Source: Daedaleopsis sinensis | Taxonomy: Eukaryota; Basidiomycota; Agaricomycetes; Polyporales; Polyporaceae | Direction: 5' to 3' | NCBI GenBank assembly: GCA_033807695.1 | Contig: CM066303.1 | Location: 2,852,001-2,916,000 of the forward strand | DNA: 64,000 nucleotides | Shown: piece by piece, positions 44,892 to 55,909 of the stretch | Numbering within the stretch: the first letter of the stretch is position 1 | Layout: the number at the start of each line of letters is the position of its first letter | Position numbers and translations under genes: made by a program | Notes under the pieces: generated by a model | The model's database searches: none | What the model saw: only the letters and a program-made list of their open reading frames with translations | Told to the model about the DNA's origin: nothing

Positions 44892-46455
44892 CTACGTCGG
44901 ATTCAGCCAGAGCAAGAGGGTGTTAACCGCATAGAGCACAGCAAGAAGGGACACGCCACCCCAGATAACTCGGCCCCGTAATACGGACTAGTACAAAAGG
45001 GATCAGTTGAGTCAACCATCGTCAGCAGCTAACTGGACTCACGGAGCCTTTCGTGCTCGGAACAGAGCCGTTGTACCGACTCTCGACATTCAAGTTTGAG
45101 TCGGAGTCATAGTCCATGTTCTGAGCGCTGGGAAGTTCCTCGGCTTCCCATATAATGCACTCTGACATTCCTTCTTCGCGTAGTATACCAGTAGCAATCA
45201 GAAAGCGATTGGCTCCTGTGTCAACATTGCAGTGGGCCTGAGGGAGCGCATGAACGACAGTTATTGCCACCCAGCACTCAGGATGATTTGTACTCACATC
45301 AACGGACAGAATCTTGCACGTCTCTGATGAACGATATTAGTATTTTTCAGGAAACAAGGAAATGCTGATGCTCACTTGGCAGTGTCACGGTATGCATCTT
45401 GCCCATGTATATATCCCATATACCTACCTGGCCGACTACGCTGCCGCCAACAATAGCATGCCCGCAGTGGATAAATAGAACAGGAACAGGAGCGGCAAAA
45501 GTCTGGTGCGACTCGTCAAGGTGATTGAATGACGCCAGGAGAGCTTCGGTTTCAAGTTTGTAGATGTCAAATCCGCGGAAGATGTTCGACACTGCCAGGT
45601 TGGCACCATCTGTCGACAACGATGCACTAGCGCTACAAAATAGCGTAAGATTCCTCGCTGAATTACCAGCCACAACCAGACGCAATCACGCACATCATGC
45701 CAGGTATGGCGAAGATTCTAGTCCTCTCGCCCGTCTCTGCGTCAAAGAAACTGCACGCGATTTAGCCTGGCAGCTGTACGGTGTAGTAGTCCCAAAGAGC
45801 TTACTGAACGCCTTGATACAAGTACGTCACAAGCAAAAGAGTGCTCTGCTGGGTAATCCAATGCAAACTTGTAACTACGACCTCATCTTCTTTGTTCTGA
45901 TAAGTCCTCGGTGGCTCGGCAAGAGTACGGATTCTGGATAAACGGTCTGCTAGACTATGAATCAGCCGAAGCACATACAGTCCACACCGTACTCCACTCA
46001 CTGCGATCATCCCATCTCCACACATTCAGCTCTCTATGAGCACCTGTTGCTATTCGAGCACCGTGCATTGCGATGCACTCCACCGGATATTTGTGAGCCC
46101 ACGAACCAACGACATACAACATATTCTACTATTGGTGAGTAGAGAACGTCAATGGTTCGCGAGAAGCGGGGCAGTTACCTACCTCCTTCACTCCAAGCAC
46201 TGCAAGATTGCCGTCTTGAAGCCCGCATAGGACGGTGTTTTCTTGATCAGACATCCAAGCGAGAGATAGAACAGCGCAACGTCCTTCCCAGACGTATAAC
46301 AATTCGCCGGTTTCCACTCCCCACCAGCAGATTCTACCATCTAAACCGGCCGTGGCTATGAGTGATCCGCTGGGGCTAATCGCGACGGTTGTAATGCCTT
46401 TGCTGTGCTCGTTCGAGAGATTGTGCCGCATTTGGTACTTCCTTGGGCCGGGCAT
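44892..46455 (-). CDS. WD40-repeat protein with C-terminal membrane anchor (7 exons)
   Basis: Seven exons splice in one frame of 409 codons: 46455-46183, 46125-46002, 45946-45805, 45750-45694, 45632-45376, 45323-45043, 44987-44892; introns are GT-AG, 52-61 nt. WD40-type blades are visible: SKGITTVAISPSGSLIATAG plus LDGRICWW; VWEGRCAVLSLAWM; YPVECIAMHGARIATGAHRE plus LNVWRWDD; EDEVVVTSLHWITQQSTLLL; and IASASLSTDGANLAVSNIFR followed by GGSVVGQVGIWD. The last exon encodes VIWGGVSLLAVLYAVNTLLL plus WLNPT, a single C-terminal hydrophobic helix, so the propeller would face the cytosol as a tail-anchored protein. Partners are unknown; such proteins usually act as scaffolds. Intron 1 could use either of two adjacent TAGs; only the second avoids a stop. 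Confidence 0.87.
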
Positions 46456-46499
46456 CGTCGGTAAGGTACGGTGTTGACAGAGAACTATGGGTCACGACA

Positions 46500-47370
46500 G
46501 GTGGAAGAGGAGTTCAACAGAGAGTATGCGGACAGAGAGCCACATGTAATCACACACCTTTGAGGTCGAAGGACAAAGGGGATTGAAGCCGGACCACTTG
46601 GTTGTCTGGCGCTCGCGCCTCCGTTGCGAAACTCTTTGCCGCACTCCTCCGAGCGACTAACGCGCGAACGCTTTCGGCGACGCGGAAAATTTTCAGGAAT
46701 TAAGAAGATCAGCCACACCCCTTCTTTGCAGCCAACTAGCTCCCATACGCTCCTCTGAGTTGCTGTAGCTTGTAGCTACTAAGTTATAGAGCTAATCTTA
46801 CACTGTTTCATGCTAAGGTAACCATCTCGCTACGGTGCGCGATGTCGACTCCCCGTCCGAGTGCACGAGTGCCGAGGAGCGCGAGACCAGAGAGGCCAAG
46901 CGAGGCGCTTCTGCGTCGCCCCGCCTCTCGCTTGAGGAAGGAGGAAGAAGAGGTCAGGGGTCGCGCCAACCGGTCATGCGGCGAGGGGTGGTAGAGGTGG
47001 CGTCTACGGCCCCTCTTCGTCTGAGTCGGGTGATGAGCGGGGCGACGCTATTCTGCGTCGCCTCACACCTCCCTGAAGAAGGAAGGAGGGAGGAGGGCGG
47101 CCGGATGAATCAGTGGGAGCTGCTCGGAGAGGACGGCGAGGCTAAATGGGTTCGTGAGACGCGACGTCCGGTTCTGGGAGCGAGGGGTAGACTTGCCATT
47201 CGAGGTTCCAATTGAGTAGACTCGCCATGTCAGACAAACTGAAATTGACGGTTGCAAGATCAATAAATCTCAGGAGCAGCGAGTTGCTCAGCCAAGCCTC
47301 TCTCCTCTGGGTGTAGCTGTACAGTGCATGTACAGCCCGTTCTACGTGAGCGTGGGGGAGCCGCTCATCT
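46500..47370. other. no gene supported; imperfect ~150-bp repeat
   Basis: Upstream of the WD40 gene. Around 46900-46950 and 47040-47095 the words TTCTGCGTCGCC and GAGGAAGGAGGAAG/GAAGAAGGAAGGAG recur in the same order, so the GC-rich frame here probably reflects a diverged duplication. Confidence 0.4.
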
Positions 47371-47377
47371 CGGAGCC

Positions 47378-47884
47378 TCAGGCGTCCGATTCAAGTTCGC
47401 CGTCCTCGTCGTTGACATCTTCTGGTTCGATGTCTCCTTCAGCGTGCAGAAGGGAGACTCGATGCGGAGGTAGCTGGAGTTCGTGGGGAGGGTCATGGAG
47501 AGTCATACGGGCAATATCTTTCTTCCTGAAAGATTCGTACAGGGTTTGCATTGCAGGTGCGACGGATGATGCCTTCAACGCTTCATACATGAAATCGGCG
47601 AAAGATTCACCTGCATTGCATCGTCTGATTAGCACTGTGCGGATGCAGATAAGGGGTGGTATGCACTTCTATATGTAACCTCGTCCCTCAGTAAACTCAG
47701 CCCGTCTCCGGTGCTGGTGTTCCTCCTGGTATGATAAATATTGCCTGGCGCCAAGGACGATGGGTCCGGCAAGGACAGCACAAAGTGGGGCGTCTTGATC
47801 AATCTTGAAGCTTGATCGATGATCCCCGAGTCTTGAGTAAGTTACACAAGCAGCGCAGCGTCGCCCCGCCGAGTTCCTGCTCAC
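47378..47884 (-). CDS. small hypothetical gene, two exons visible
   Basis: Minus-strand exon one holds IDQDAPLCAVLAGPIVLGAR plus QYLSYQEEHQHRRRAEF ending at GACGAG|GTTACA (about 47694). After a 71-nt intron ending in TGCAATGCAG, exon two continues in phase with ESFADFMYEALKASSVAPAM plus QTLYESFRKKDIARM and an acidic tail (AEGDIEPEDVNDEDGELE), with the stop at 47378. The first block is hydrophobic enough for one membrane segment. The GTTACA donor is weak, and the true start is unknown because exon one lacks a convincing ATG. Function unknown. Confidence 0.4.
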
Positions 47885-47889
47885 CTGTC

Positions 47890-49040
47890 TCCATGCGCTC
47901 CGACCTGCTCCGACGTGAAATCCCCGCGCGGCAGCCTTGCCTTGTCGTCATCCATCCGCCATCCCCGTCTGCGCAAACCGGAGGTCGGAGATCGCCCACG
48001 AGCAAGCTCTGACTTCTCATCGAGGTCAAGTAGCCGAGCAGCGTGTCTCCTGACCCCACGATGCGTCCCGCGCACGTCCCTCTGCCGCACCACCGACACC
48101 CGAGTGCAAGCGGTGATGTTCCGTCGTTCCTATCGGGCCAATCCTTGGATAGCAACGCGCGTCGCGAGGTGGATTGTGAGGGCAGGTGACAGGGCGTGTG
48201 GAACGATACGGCTCAAGCCTGACGCTGCTGCCAGTAGTACTCAGAGAGGTCTTCATATGCGGGCGCAGACGCGTCACACTGCTTCTCTGTAATTCGCTCG
48301 GTACTGTTAGCAGCATGCTAGGGTAGCCGGAAAAGTCGTTTATCGGGAGCGTGCGCGAGACGAGGTGTTGTTTAGAGGGATTGGGGGGGCCAGTGGTACA
48401 CAAGATTCAACCTTTCGCTAAGGATCACAAGCGTGATCATGATGGTGGTCATTGGCCATTGGTCAACTTCAAGAAGACAGGATTCCCTCAGCGCTTAGCG
48501 CTTAGCGCTTATTCATGAAGGAGCGCTATTTCCAGGCACAGCGATAGTCGTCTGCCTAGGGGAGACAAACTAAGTATTACATGAAGTCAGATTCAAGGAA
48601 CGACGTATATAAGAATATCCATGGTTGAGTCAGTTCGTACAACCTTCCTACGCCCTGTCTCACCTTCTTATTACTTCGGCGCCTTGGCCTCGTACTGCGT
48701 GCTCGAATTCTTGACATCAGGATGAGCCGCAGCATGTGATCCTCGTTGAAGTCGATCTGGAGCGCTATTAACAAAATTATGGCTGCTCTACGGGAGACAA
48801 CAAGCGCAAGGAGGCACGCACCATAGACGAAAGGAGTGCAGAAGTCGACACACTCGTACAGTGTTCCATGTACACGGCTCGTGTGCGGGAGCTCCTCCCC
48901 GTCTTCCTTCTCCGAGACCCCAGCATAATACCGCGATCCACGACTCGTCCGGGAGGCTGCGTACGTCCGCATCGTCGATGATCCTTTCCACTGTGTCGCG
49001 CCTCAGCTCGACGCGGCATCGAGGGTCACCGGCTCAGTCA
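47890..49040. other. no intact gene
   Basis: A coding-like block VERIIDDADVRSLPDESWIA plus VLCWGLGEG (minus, about 48990-48900) follows the end of the CCCH-type relic and may be the tail of another gene. GCGCTTAGCGCTTAGCGCTT triplication at about 48490. Confidence 0.4.
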
Positions 49041-49046
49041 GAGGGC

Positions 49047-50785
49047 TCAGTGCGACAACATCAATCGACCCTCTGAACCTGACGGCAGTCCGGGCGGCGC
49101 ATTGCCTGCTCCTACAACAACCGTCGGTGAGCAACGAGAACACGAACAGGACAAACGGAAAGAGAAAGAGCAGACACGCACGGGTGGCAGCGGCCGAGTA
49201 CGACAGACGCGAGAACATGCTCTCCAGCCCGCCGAGCGACGTGCCGGGCGCCCCAGGCACCCCGCCCGCCGGGGGGCCTCCATTGTTGATCTGGTCAAGC
49301 AGGCTGCCCGCCGTCGGCGACATGCTCGCCCAGTCGATGGACGTCGTGTGTGCGTGGCCCAGGCCCTTCGTGCCTGGCGAGAAGCCCCCTCCGAGGGGCG
49401 TCCAGCTGAGGATGCTCGACGAGGACGGCGAGGGGATGACGGGAGGGGGGAGCGCGTGGATGCGCGAGTAGCCGGCGGCAAGGCCCTGAGGCAGACTCTG
49501 CCCGGGGGCATGGGCCTGCAGCGCACGCGACGAGGGCGAGAGCGCACTCCGCTGCTCGTCCATTCCGGGAGCGTAAGCATCGCCGTCGTGGATCGATCTG
49601 CCGGTCGGTCGAAGACCGGCCTGGAGGTACGCATCATTCGAGGGCGGAGTACCATATACACGTTTGTGCGGAGGGGCGACATCACTGTACCATTGAACTT
49701 GTGGCCGTAAGCGCTGGACGAGAGGTTGCGGACTTGTGCCGCCGGGGTACATGGACGACAGACCGGAAACCATGACAGGACGTCGAGGCTTGGCGTTGAT
49801 GTAGTGATGTATGCCTGGCAGGAAGAGGGTGGTGCGAGACATCCTCCTCGAGCGCTCTTCGGAAGTGAGGAGGTCGGTAAGAGAGCTTGGGATAAACTCT
49901 TCGAAATCTTCATCTTCGACAACGACCTCTTCAAATCCTGCCCTACGAACGGTCACCCTGTCCGTGCCCCAGTTCATCACACCGAGAGAAGCGGACAGGC
50001 CGTACCTCGTTTTGAAATCAGCAGAGCCATCGTTGTGACGGGGGACGGTGAAGACAGTCTGCGTGCCGGGCGCGGAGAAAGGAGATACGAGATATGGTGA
50101 GGCTGCGGGGAAGTGCCCGGGGAGAGGCCATTGACGCGAGCTGGTCTGCTGGACAAGGACGAGGCGCGGGGAGGAGAGCCGATGGGACCAAAGTCAACGG
50201 CTGGGGAAGCGTCGCCGATTCTGCGAGGAGCCGAGGTGGTCTGGGTATGCAGCGGAGAAGGGGCGGAGCGATCTGGCTGAGGAGACGCGTCGTCTTTTGT
50301 GGACTCGGAGATGGCGGGCTGGTCGGCGTGTGCTGCGGCGCTATCGCTGGTGGCGGAAGGGGAGGGCTTGCCGTGAGCGGGAGTGACAGGAAGCTTGTTG
50401 CTTTCGTCAGGGAGACCGAAAGAAGCAAAGTCGGTGTCCTTTACGGATGGAGCAGACGCGGAGGGGGACAGAGTCGCGTTGAGAGGCATTGGGATGGGAG
50501 AACGGGCGTTTGCGACAGCGAGTAAGAGCGGTGGAACCAGAGAGAAGGGCGTTTCGGGACTGAGGCCTGAGGCCTGAGGGCCCGACTGGGGAGGCTGGTG
50601 GGGGCCCTTGTTTCCCCTCGACTGGGGGCCATCCATGGGCATGACCACGACTGCCTCGCCGACTCGTCCAGGTCCAGGGACGGCGATAGAGACCGCGAGT
50701 GAGAGCGAGACAGGGAGAACGGCCCCAGGAACAAATCCTCCTCCAAGAGTGCGTCCTCTTCCTTCTCTCTCCTCCTTCCCCCTCT
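49047..50785 (-). pseudogene. CCCH zinc-finger gene, C-terminal part
   Basis: Minus-strand blocks match the long low-complexity C-terminus of a fungal CCCH zinc-finger protein: RNALLSGSTALTR (about 50548), SPIPMPLNATLSPSASAPSV plus KDTDFASFG (about 50500-50420), VDFGPIGSPP, SPFSAPGTQTVF (about 50080), FEEFIPSSLTDLLTSEERSR plus RMSR (about 49905-49850), LSPSSRALQAHAPGQSLPQG plus LAAGYSRIHALPPP (about 49540-49455), and MFSRLSYSAAATR joined over an intron (GTGCGT...GTTGTAG) to AGNAPPGLPSGSEGRL with the stop at 49047. Two single-base frame changes (near 50510 and 50100) have no splice site. The two zinc fingers that should precede this part are not upstream on this strand; they lie inverted at 50752-51048. 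So the gene is split and not functional as annotated. Confidence 0.65.
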
Positions 50786-51048
50786 CACCCGGAACCCCGC
50801 CTGCTACCCATCCACCAGCCAAGGACCTCTCCCATGTTCCCTGCAAAATTTTCAAGGTCGGCTCCTGCGGTGCAGGAGCCTCCTGCCCCTTCTCCCACAC
50901 GATACTCGAACCGGGCCAGGCAAAGGAGGTCTGTGCGTGGTTCGTCAAGGGTAACTGCAAGTTCGGCCACAAGTGTGCCCTCGCACACATTCTTCCCGGC
51001 CAGAGTGCTTCGAACCCATCCTGCTCGCACGGCGCCGGGGGTTCGTGA
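50752..51048 (+). pseudogene. CCCH zinc-finger gene, N-terminal part (inverted)
   Basis: The plus strand reads PPATHPPAKDLSHVPCKIFK, then VGSCGAGASCPFSHT, EPGQAKEVCAWFVKGNCKFG and HKCALAHILPGQS: two tandem CCCH fingers (C-x6-C-x5-C-x3-H and C-x7-C-x5-C-x3-H patterns). The family binds RNA. After PGQS the family continues with a basic region; here it runs into ASNPSCSHGAGGS and a stop. Its normal continuation is on the opposite strand at 50785-49047. The finger residues are all intact, so the damage is structural (inversion) rather than point decay in this exon. Confidence 0.7.
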
Positions 51049-51059
51049 CAGTATGGAAG

Positions 51060-51790
51060 GCAGGGATGTTCGCAGGAGTCGGGAACGTATCAACGAGCCT
51101 TGCACGCGGAGAGGTCTGGGGTGCCGTTCCGCCCCCCCTGCGCGAACGTCGGTGTCGTAGGTCCTCGTAGGTCCCGGTCAAGTCCAAGGAAGTATGGCCT
51201 GGTCGGGCAGGTACCAGCGTGGTCGGCCGGGCGGATGCGGGGCTCGAGGCGGGTAGGCGGGATCTTCGGGCGCCACGAATCTGATAGGACAAGCTTGAGG
51301 AGGGACTTGAGTCTTGCGCTACAGACTGCCTCGGACTTCGTCAGCTCTCCGGATCGCTTGATCGGGTACGTCCACGAAGTGTGGCGGGTTTGAGAATAGA
51401 CTGCTGTCAGGTAAACCCTGGTGAACCGCGGTGAAAGGTGCGTAGACGGCTGTAGACGGTCGCGACGTGGTCAACGCTGGTCGACGGTCAACTGCGCCGG
51501 AGGAGGAGGAGGGTAGGTTCAGCCACGGTGCGTGAGACATGTCAACCCATATGTTTCACACCCCGCGACTCATGGAGCCCGGTAGGCGCGCTTACCCGCG
51601 TACCGCTCGACTGGACATTATGCGGCCTCGCAGGCTCGATATACCCAGGCCTGCAATCAAGCGTAGGAGGTCGTAGGGCTCACTTGGAGTCAAAATGCAG
51701 CATAGATGAATCTATGTACTTACTACACGCGACCAGAGCCAAAAGAGGATCCTAGAACAGCAACTATGGATAGAAACATTCACTAAGCAA
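51060..51790. other. no gene seen; shared short repeat
   Basis: At 51496-51530 the words GGAGGAGGAGGAGGGTAGGTT and GCCACGGT match 24662-24695, a short dispersed repeat. Confidence 0.5.
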
Positions 51791-51793
51791 CAT

Positions 51794-54671
51794 TCACTGC
51801 TGCCCGAAAGTGCCATTGCGTACTGCCGCGACCATGGGCGTGATCGCCTGACAGACTGTAGTGTTTAGGCGTTGCAAGATCTCTAGATCCTGTCCTTGAA
51901 ACCTTTTGAAAACGCCACGAGCGAGCCATCTGTCAGGGTGAAACCGCCTGTGGCTACTGGCTACAAGCTTCTTGAGGATGTGGTCACTGCTGATGGCCTT
52001 GACAGCGAGGAAAAACTCGTCGATCGCCTGCCAGGTGATGTGGTCGGGACTGAGTGTGAGAGGGTGATGTAGTACGGGCCAAGGAAACAGGTCGAAAGTG
52101 GGAGGGTCGTCTTCGTGGAAGACCGTACCGTCGAAAAACGAACACAAGGCTTCGTAATGTTCGAGCGCTCGTTCGGTGTTCCAGTGCTCGGCGTAACGGT
52201 AGATCATGGCGCGCATTCGTTGTAGTTCCTCTTCTCGGGTACGTTTGCGTTTGTCTCTCTGGGCCTGGGCTTCAAGTAGCTCGGCCTCCGACTGGCGAGT
52301 CTGTTCCTCCAGTTCGGCGAGACGTCGAGCCTCTCGCTCCGCTTGGCGAGCCTCTCGCTCCGCTTGGCGAGCCTCTCGCTCCGCCTGGTGAGCCTCCTGC
52401 TCCAACACATGGCGAGCCTCCTCTGCTTCCGCGCGACGCAACGTCTCTTCGGCCTCATGGACACGGCGACGATGTTCTTTCCGCTGCGCTCGTAGTGTAG
52501 CAGCGTCTGTATTGAGCCCTTCCGAAGGTGTTCCTGTGTCGGCCGTGGCAGTATGAGGGTGGGGCTGCTCATGGGATTCGTCGACAGCGCCCGTGTATTC
52601 GGAGCTCGAGTACGGATCTTGATGAACAGTTTGCGGCATGCTCGATTGCCCTGCCTGCGGAGTGAAGATATTCTCCCAGAGACTAGGGTGCACAGAACTC
52701 TGGGCCTCCTGAGGTGGTTGAAGATCCGGTGGTAGACTTTCCTTGATGATCTGGTCCCACATGCGGGATTGTCGCCACTCGCCTTTCTGCCGCTCCAAGA
52801 GGACATAGTCTTCCATCCGCTGTTGGAAAATGTGTGGCCGCTCATGGGGATCGCGCTCCATACGGGCTCGTTTGGAGGCGCTACTACTATCGCAAACTGT
52901 CGGTCGATGAGCGTCCGAAATGACAGCTGAGGAGGAAACGCCTCACCTTTACGCTTGGTAGCAGGATTCATGGTGAGTGGTTCCATAAGAATGTCCTCTG
53001 TGGAAGTCAATGTTGCGCCTTCTGGATTACGGGTATGATCATATTGCGCTGCCTGCCACAATACCTCTCAGTAAGTCACGTACTTGTAGCCTTGCTCGCC
53101 GTCTCTCACCTGCTGTTCATTCAACCCCTGCACGCCAATCTGCTCGCCGTTCCAGGCCTGCTCGCCGTTCTGTGCTTCGTTGAACGCCTGCGCGCCGTTC
53201 TGCGCGTCGTTGAACGCCTGCGCGCCGTTCTGCGCGTCGTTGAACGCCTGCGCGCCGTTCTGCGCGTCGTTGAACGCGTCGTTGAACGCCTGCGCGTCGT
53301 TGGACGCCTGAGCGTCGTTCTGCGCGTCGTTGGACGCCTGAGCGTCGTTCTGCGCGTCGTTGAACGCCTGAGCGTCGTTGAACGCTCGGGAGTCGTTCTG
53401 CGCGTCGTTCCAGACCTGCGCGCCGTTCTGCACGTCGTTCCAGGCATGGGCGTCTTTCTGCGCGTCGCTCCAGGCATGGGGGCCGTTCTGCGCGTCGTTG
53501 CACGCCTGCGCGCCGTTCTGCGCGCCAACATAGGCCTGCGCACCGGTCTGCTCGCCGTTCCACGCCTGCGCACCGTTCTGCGCGTCGTTGCACGCCTGCG
53601 CGCCGTTCTGCGCCTGCATGCCATTCCACGCCTGCGCACCGTGCTGCTCGTGATTCCACACCTGCTCGCCGCTCTGCCCGGTGTACCGCGCTTGCTCATT
53701 CAGCACCTGCTCGTGACCCCACGCCTGGTCACCGTTGCAAGTTTTCTCCTCGCCATTTGGCACGTGTGGGCCCTTCGCCTGATCGTCATAGTGCGCCTGC
53801 ATGATCCAACGATACCTCATCAGCCCGCTCATCGGAGCACGTCGCTTCTCGTACCTGCTGCTGGTTCCACTCTTCATGCTCCTGTATCTGGCTACTCACC
53901 GCCTCCCGCGCCTGCGCTTCCCCTGTCCTGGACGCACCCCCCGACGTCTTCTGCTCCTGCATTGCCGCGTCGACCTGTTCGTGGCATGCGGCTTCGTGCG
54001 CTTGGTTATCGTGCTCCGTTGTGCTTACCGGCACTTGTGCCGCTCTCGGGGATTCTGTAGATGCTTCTTCGGCACTCGTCGCTGCTGTCTGCACATCGGA
54101 ACGAAATCTCTTGGAAGGTTGTAATTTAGGAGGAGGAGAAGCACGTCCATGCTTCCTATTGCGAGTTTGCGTTTTATCACGATCCTTGTGAGTTATGACC
54201 GGGGGATGTGGTAGAGGCGGAACATAACAGTCGTAGTCAGGGTCAAGCTTGTAGATATTCCACTGCTCTCGGGCAAGTATGACGCGTTCGCTACGAGCAG
54301 TCAGGCATAAGCTTCGCGAGGAAATCTAACTTTTCAGCTCACCCGCAAAGGCCCACGAGGCGGGGCCATGTGCCTTCGTCGCGTACTCCTTCCGCCAGTT
54401 CGGCGGAAGGAACAAATCGCCAATGCTGAACATTTCCAGGACCTCGTTCCAAGACGATTTGCGTGGATGGAAGACGGCCGCCAACCTTCTCTTCGCGAGC
54501 ATTCGTCAAGCCTGCTACACCGGTGGCGGTCAACGGGTCAAAGATCGCAAAACACAGAGTAGAGTCAGGATGCCGAAGAACGCGTTCGGGCTGAGTGGGG
54601 TCGAGGAGACCTGGTTTGGACCCAGCCAAGATGCGTGACGTCATTTTCTTGCCACTCGACTGCATCGACAT
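51794..54671 (-). CDS. repeat-rich protein with HPD-containing C-terminal block (5 exons)
   Basis: Five exons splice in one frame of about 886 codons: 54671-54343, 54290-53855, 53796-53110, 53052-52947, 52896-51794; GT-AG introns 50-58 nt. Exon 1 (about 110 residues) contains FAIFDPLTATGVAGLTN and WRFVPSAELAEGV. Exon 2 starts with REQWNIYKLDPDYDCYVPPL. Exon 3 is almost entirely a degenerate 10-residue repeat NDAQNGAQAF, about 18 copies, hydrophilic. Exon 5 has a long Glu/Arg coiled coil (AEREARQ repeats, heptad-like) and then WQAIDEFFLAVKAI...SSHRRFHPDRWLARGVFKRF, a C-terminal block common in mushroom hypothetical proteins, with an HPD tripeptide like a J-domain but without the rest of that fold being clear. 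Intron 1 keeps the frame only with the acceptor after CTGACTGCTCGTAG. Function unknown. The start could be one of three nearby ATGs. Confidence 0.78.
53130..53680 (-). repeat. 30-bp coding minisatellite
   Basis: Period-30 repeats (plus strand TTCTGCGCGTCGTTGAACGC + CTGCGCGCCG) inside exon 3 of the repeat-rich gene. The period is a multiple of three and copies differ mostly by substitutions and 15-bp half-unit changes that also keep frame. Confidence 0.85.
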
Positions 54672-54689
54672 GTCGCGTAGCGTAGGAGA

Positions 54690-55025
54690 GAGGGACGATG
54701 ATTGAGAGACACATGAGGTGGTGGACGAGTAGATAATGTACAGCGCAAGCCACTGGTACAAGGCACATTGTCTTGAATATCATAATCAATGTCGAGTCTA
54801 TGGTTGTTTGCAAATTACGGCCGCACAAGCGCCCAACTCGGACCAACGCCCGAGCCAACACTTTTCAGGCAAAATCTTTCGAAAAGAAATGGGTTGCACA
54901 CCCTCCCTGCCGCAGGGTATCGGAATCACGTATTTGTCGTCGTGATTTGGAGACTTCGTGTTTGACGGTGAGGCCCCTTCTGTATCCAACTACTTTAGAG
55001 CTGAGCATTATAAGTACCGGTTCAA
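54690..55025. other. divergent intergenic region
   Basis: Between the repeat-rich gene (minus) and the plus-strand relic at 55032. No clear promoter element seen. Confidence 0.35.
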
Positions 55026-55031
55026 TCGTCC

Positions 55032-55903
55032 GTGTTCAGTGGACGCTTTGGCCTTGGTATCAAGGTAAGAGCTTCATCTCTGTCAAACTCTCAGATGGAA
55101 ACTGATGTCGACACAGAAAGAACACAAACCAGGTACATATCCAACTTTCACCTCCGTTACCGGAACTTTGATCATAGCTTAAATCAAACGACTTTTCCTA
55201 ACAAGGCCCTCGACGATCTATTCCTTCAGTCCACGCGCGGTACCGAACTCGCGTTGGATCTCAAGCATGCTGAGCTTGCTGTGCGGGACCTCGTCGTTGC
55301 CGTGAGATTGAGCAATCTTACTGTGAAGACCCCGCTCCTAGACGCGTTCGTCGTTGATGCACGACTTGCTGGTCGTGGCCTGCAGAGGTTGACTGCGAAG
55401 ATTAACGGGGTGTTTGATGGGTTCGTGGAGATCCTTTACTAAATGGGTTACGAGCAATAACACCACAACGTCGCCACCAGGGTCGCGTCCTTTAATGCCT
55501 ACGCAGTTCAAGCCCTGGACGCAGCTAGCAAAGAAGGCAATAGCGGCACGAGTGACGAGGGACCCGTGCTGGATCCACGTCTTCGACGTGTCTTTCCATG
55601 CATTCTCCTTGCAGGTTTCCAGGGTGCTTTTAGAGGCGACAGAAGCGATCACCCAGTTAGATCATCTCGAAGAACGCCTTTGTTTCCATTCACGCCCTCT
55701 GTCTTGGAGAAGCTATGTCCACTCAAGTCGCACTGGACACCATGCTTTGGGAACTGTGGAGGGAGGCAATCAAGAGACCGTTCGTGATTTTCGGAATCGC
55801 ATGCATACCCGGTTGCGTGACGTGGAGAAATATCGAAGTGTCGCACTTGCGTACGTTACATGCAGAGCTGTCCGCGCTCCATGAACTCCTTGGCAGCGCA
55901 TAG
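55032..55903 (+). pseudogene. mushroom-specific helical protein family, decayed copy
   Basis: Plus-strand blocks follow the layout of a family of unnamed, mainly helical Agaricomycete proteins: ALDDLFLQSTRGTELALDLK plus HAELAVRDLVVAVRLSNL, then LDAFVVDARLAGRGLQRLTA plus KINGVFDG (to about 55413). A 60-nt intron (GTTCGT...CGCCACCAG, branch TACTAAAT) leads to VASFNAYAVQALDAASKEG. Further blocks are VSRVLLEATEAITQLDHLEE plus RL (about 55615-55680), LDTMLWELWRE (about 55733-55768), RLRDVEKYRSVALAYV (about 55806-55860) and LHAELSALHELLGSA (about 55857-55903). The last three are in alternating frames with no splice sites between them, so at least two single-base frameshifts are needed. The ancestral protein had long helices; function unknown. 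Confidence 0.55.
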
Positions 55904-55909
55904 TTCGAT

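Noticed and set aside
53035..54060. 341-codon plus-strand frame rich in Leu, Arg and Val
   Set aside because: It is the antisense of the decapeptide repeat exon of the minus-strand gene, whose exons join in phase and continue into unique sequence on both sides.
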